From contig OZ253939.1 in the NCBI GenBank assembly GCA_965267245.1, positions 1,054,001-1,118,000 on the forward strand: DNA of 64,000 bases, written 5' to 3'. Below, piece by piece: positions 62,301 through 64,000 of the stretch (positions are counted from its first letter, which is position 1; every line of letters begins with the position of its first letter). The notes beneath the pieces were generated by a model, which was given only the letters and a program-made list of their open reading frames with translations, did not search any database and was not told the DNA's origin. The position numbers and the translations under genes are program-made. This stretch comes from JANSWY01 sp965267245 (GTDB lineage Bacteria > Bacteroidota > Bacteroidia > Cytophagales > Cyclobacteriaceae).

Positions 62301-63270
62301 CAATCTGATTGACGAAAAAGGCATCCTCATAACCATCCAGGTCCAGGTCTGAAAAACTCAAGCCCCATGCCCAGCCGGTATCAAAAATATTGAGATCCTG
62401 AGAGCGATTTATAAATCCACTTCCGCTGTTTTCGTAGAAACTGTTTTCTGAGATATTCGTGACACAAAAGTCAAAATTCCCATCATTATTATAATCATTG
62501 ACCGCAAGCCCCATTCCATCATAGGGGTCTTCCACACCATACTCAACAGCAGACTCTTCAAATACTCCATTCTTATTGATGTATAAAAAATTGTTTACAT
62601 CAAGATCATTCGCAACATACAGATCAAGTGTATCATCGTTATCAAAGTCCATTGGGAGCGCTCCCCAACTATAATAGCCGCCACTTTCAGTTAATAAATC
62701 AGTTTTCGTAAAAGTCCCATCTCCGTTATTATGGTAAAGGATTGAAGTCACAAAATGGGAAACAACATAAAGGTCCAGGTATCCGTCATAATCATAATCC
62801 CACCAAACGCCACTATAAAACAAACAGGCACTGCAATTTTCATAAACACCCGAAGCAACACTTACATCCGTAAATGTTCCGTCCCCATTGTTTTGGTAGA
62901 GTTCATTCTCAGAAACGCCAGGTAAAAAGAGATCCGGATCTCCGTCATTATCGTAATCGGCCCAGGAAACTGACATTCCTCCTTGAGACAGTACAAGTCC
63001 AGCTTCGGCAGTCACATCTTCAAATCGGCCATCACCTTTATTTCTTAACAAACGATTAGTTCTATTGGGCTCTGAATTTCCAAACTTGGTAATCATCAGG
63101 TCATAGAACCCATCACCGTCATAATCAGCCGCTCCAATACCGAAATTGTTATTGATGGTTTCAGGAATAATTATCTCCTCAATCCTTTTGAATTGCTGGG
63201 TATAGGATTTAAATAAAGGTAGGATTACCAATACCAACAATACATACTTACCCTTCAGATTAATTGCCAT
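59338..63270 (-). CDS. Fusion of FG-GAP/ASPIC repeats, vanadium haloperoxidase-like domain and T9SS sorting tail
   Basis: 1310 residues with an N-terminal signal. Residues ~45-390 hold FG-GAP/VCBS repeats (ADYDNDGDPDLFLP and similar), then an ASPIC/UnbV section (about 400-485), a Cys linker (CTDPNSCTYNPE), an immunoglobulin-like domain, and a vanadium-dependent haloperoxidase domain (about 610-1230). All active-site positions seen in the family are present: Lys1021 and Arg1028 (VKGWYDYVRP), Ser1129-Gly-His1131 (YVSGHSTYSRAA), Arg1194 and His1200 (RIWGGIHPPAD). The C-terminus is a T9SS type A sorting domain (IKVYPNPLDE...KGIYLVRI). It is likely an exported peroxidase attached to the cell surface. 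Confidence 0.9.
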   Translation of the reverse strand: MAINLKGKYVLLVLVILPLFKSYTQQFKRIEEIIIPETINNNFGIGAADYDGDGFYDLMITKFGNSEPNRTNRLLRNKGDGRFEDVTAEAGLVLSQGGMSVSWADYDNDGDPDLFLPGVSENELYQNNGDGTFTDVSVASGVYENCSACLFYSGVWWDYDYDGYLDLYVVSHFVTSILYHNNGDGTFTKTDLLTESGGYYSWGALPMDFDNDDTLDLYVANDLDVNNFLYINKNGVFEESAVEYGVEDPYDGMGLAVNDYNNDGNFDFCVTNISENSFYENSGSGFINRSQDLNIFDTGWAWGLSFSDLDLDGYEDAFFVNQIDDNFQHMLFQNVFEDGQRTFSDISDELDINEDADSKGVLSFDYDNDGDLDLMITNNYARPHFYENTINESTTNNHVKFKLVGTSSNRDGIGTVVTVKSQENIQYRIYQGVGFVSQSQIPLHYGVGQATNLDSIALKWPSGTVDVYYDLPVNATIEFTEGEGYEVLEVSEAIKILGCTDPNSCTYNPEATTNDGSCEYLAPGTILGESQVTPLSSHTYTYDSDIPIEGYRWDVTGGERLSSADGEFVEVKWNTESHGELRLVANDETCSTEEINLLVTINFENIDQQDRFKDFSIARMWNEILLEAIRKDYARPTVHARNLFHSAVALYDSWAIYNEYKPYLLGQTLDDFISDLSDFEISNDEEAFNQTVSYACYRLLSHRFQKSPGAEETLALFDDFMNTLGYALNYTEDDYLNGDPRALGNYLASEIIRYGNTDGALEELEYANAYYEPVNEPLDATKDGNTTISDPNRWQPLVLDIFIDQSGNILRDNVPKFLSPEWGSVSPFSLTAEDLTTHERDGNPYMVYHDPGDPPKLDADNQVTSDWYKWGFSLVAIWAGHLSPEDNVIWDISPKSIGGIAFEDLPTAFEDFEDFYNYLEGGDPGIGLDVNPVTNQPYEEQLVPRGDYARVLAEFWADGPDSETPPGHWFTIVNYVNDHPELIKKIHGEGDVVTDLEWDIKLYFTLAGAMHDAAIAAWGVKGWYDYVRPISAIRYLAELGQSSDPELANYNPLGMPLVQGYIELVQEDDPLVGDNQENLHKIKLYTWKGHDYITLPASDVAGVGWILAEDWWPYQRPSFITPPFAGYVSGHSTYSRAAAEVLTNFTGSQYFPGGMGVFKARKNEFLVFEDGPSQDIELQWASYRDASDQCSLSRIWGGIHPPADDIPGRIIGKKVGEEAYQFARSLFEERFITGTNSDKIIKVYPNPLDEQNHLVVENGQGSPKLIGLDGKQIQINVIQQTPNKLILDLGSLSKGIYLVRIGSETIKIIR

Positions 63271-63363
63271 TAACGTTAAAAATGTTCCAGCTTAAAAGTA
63301 ATCAAAATCAATTGATCAATGAAGATAAAACTATAGGTTGTGAGCCAATTGTCAATACGGCTC

Positions 63364-64000
63364 TCATTGTGTTACTGGAAAATCTAAAATGAAAGTTGAT
63401 CCCTTACCAAGTGTGGTATCAAGGTTGATTTTACCATTCATCATTTCGGTGTAAGATTTGACAATTGAAAGTCCTAAACCCACTGAAGACTCACCTGCGG
63501 TAGGTTTAGCGCTGAGCCGTTGGTATTTTCTAAATAATTGTTTCCTGTCTTCTTCCGAAAACCCAGGACCACTGTCCTTGATTGACACCCTGACAAACCC
63601 ATTTACATTTTGAGTTGCAACAACAACCTGGGAAGAAAGAGGACTGTACTTAATGGCGTTCGAAAGCAAATTATCAATTGTTTGAGAAAAATAAACCTTA
63701 TCAGCTTGTATTGAACCTTTATGATCAACTTCAACTACAAGGTCAATATGTTTTCTTTGTGCTTTTTGAGAATATTCCTCCGTTATTTTGGTGACAATCG
63801 GTGAAATGTCCAATTCCTCCATTTTCATATTTCGATTGCCCGATTCTATAGCTTCGACATCTAGAATTTTTGAAATGAGCTGCACCATTTTTTCAGCTGA
63901 CTGGAGAGTCACCTCATTCATTTCTTGATCCGTTTCAGACAAATTACTCTTTTTCAGAATCTTCCCGACTCCAATAATGTTAGTTAAAGGTGACCGAAGA
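63364..64000 (-). CDS. Sensor histidine kinase, C-terminal part
   Basis: The gene runs off the right edge; its true start is outside. The codons at the edge read LRSPLTNIIGVGKIL, the helix of a HisKA domain just after the phospho-His, so the dimerisation domain begins here. The ATPase domain follows: NLLSNAIKYSPLSSQ (N box), DSGPGFSE (G1) and GLGLSIVKSYTEMM (G2), ending in FILDFPVTQ. The sensor is not visible. It is separated from the haloperoxidase fusion gene by 93 bp. Confidence 0.9.
   Translation of the reverse strand, partial: LRSPLTNIIGVGKILKKSNLSETDQEMNEVTLQSAEKMVQLISKILDVEAIESGNRNMKMEELDISPIVTKITEEYSQKAQRKHIDLVVEVDHKGSIQADKVYFSQTIDNLLSNAIKYSPLSSQVVVATQNVNGFVRVSIKDSGPGFSEEDRKQLFRKYQRLSAKPTAGESSVGLGLSIVKSYTEMMNGKINLDTTLGKGSTFILDFPVTQ

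Noticed and set aside
1..64000. tRNA, rRNA, riboswitch, IS or phage features
   Set aside because: No cloverleaf or conserved RNA motif, transposase, integrase or phage structural gene was recognised by eye; a covariance-model search (Infernal/tRNAscan-SE) would be needed to exclude small RNAs.

Overview
The window is AT-rich, densely coded chromosomal DNA from a member of the Bacteroidota, most likely a marine Cytophagales-type gliding bacterium. The evidence is an ECF sigma/FecR/TonB-receptor/DUF4249 operon with a carboxypeptidase-like N-terminal domain on the receptor, a type IX secretion (T9SS) sorting tail, CTDPNSC-type linkers and thrombospondin type-3 repeats, TPR-fused histidine kinases, and promoters that fit the Bacteroidota pattern TTG-N20-TAnnTTTG. 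No rRNA, tRNA, CRISPR array, IS element or phage gene was recognised.

Layout. 1-4915: two-component signalling (end of a hybrid kinase, a lone receiver, a second complete hybrid kinase), a TerC-type membrane protein, a secreted orphan and a DUF3820 protein. 4912-7292: an ECF42 sigma factor operon with a DGPF/YCII protein, a TfoX-N protein and an NTF2-like protein. 7542-10793: a thrombospondin-repeat lipoprotein, then a minus-strand group of a GluR0-like ligand-gated channel, a small anchored protein with a 13-residue repeat, and a DinB-like protein. 11035-16303: a secreted GH3 beta-glucosidase, a DUF3303 protein and a GH2 lipoprotein.

16570-33962 is the most unusual part: about 17 kb, nearly all on the minus strand, with translational coupling at many junctions. 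It holds five cobalamin-binding-type radical SAM enzymes, one SPASM-type radical SAM enzyme, three SAM methyltransferases, three glycosyltransferases of different families (GT2, GT9, GT87-like), a sulfotransferase, a polysaccharide flippase and a nucleotidyltransferase-like protein. I read it as a pathway building and exporting a heavily C-methylated or radically rearranged, sulfated glycan or glycolipid. No priming transferase, polymerase or nucleotide-sugar genes are present, so the core must come from elsewhere. A direct repeat flanking a hairpin lies just upstream of its first gene.

34407-37319: AraC regulator and two aldo/keto reductases. 37371-42180: sigma/FecR/TonB receptor/DUF4249 uptake operon. 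42250-44600: DhlA-like haloalkane dehalogenase, DUF3307 membrane protein and SatD, the last preceded by four phased 28-bp units that combine operator half-sites with nested promoter elements. 44679-51342: serine hydrolase, an orphan, a FabF paralogue and its TetR regulator sharing one palindromic operator, a membrane AraC regulator, a barrel-like protein and a lipoprotein hydrolase. 51372-53535: membrane protein, XRE regulator with DUF2975 protein behind a long inverted repeat, a ParDE toxin-antitoxin pair and a gene remnant. 53630-64000: a diacylglycerol kinase-like/App1 phosphatase pair, a carboxypeptidase-like-domain protein, a TPR histidine kinase, a giant FG-GAP/ASPIC-vanadium haloperoxidase-T9SS fusion, and the end of another histidine kinase running off the right edge.
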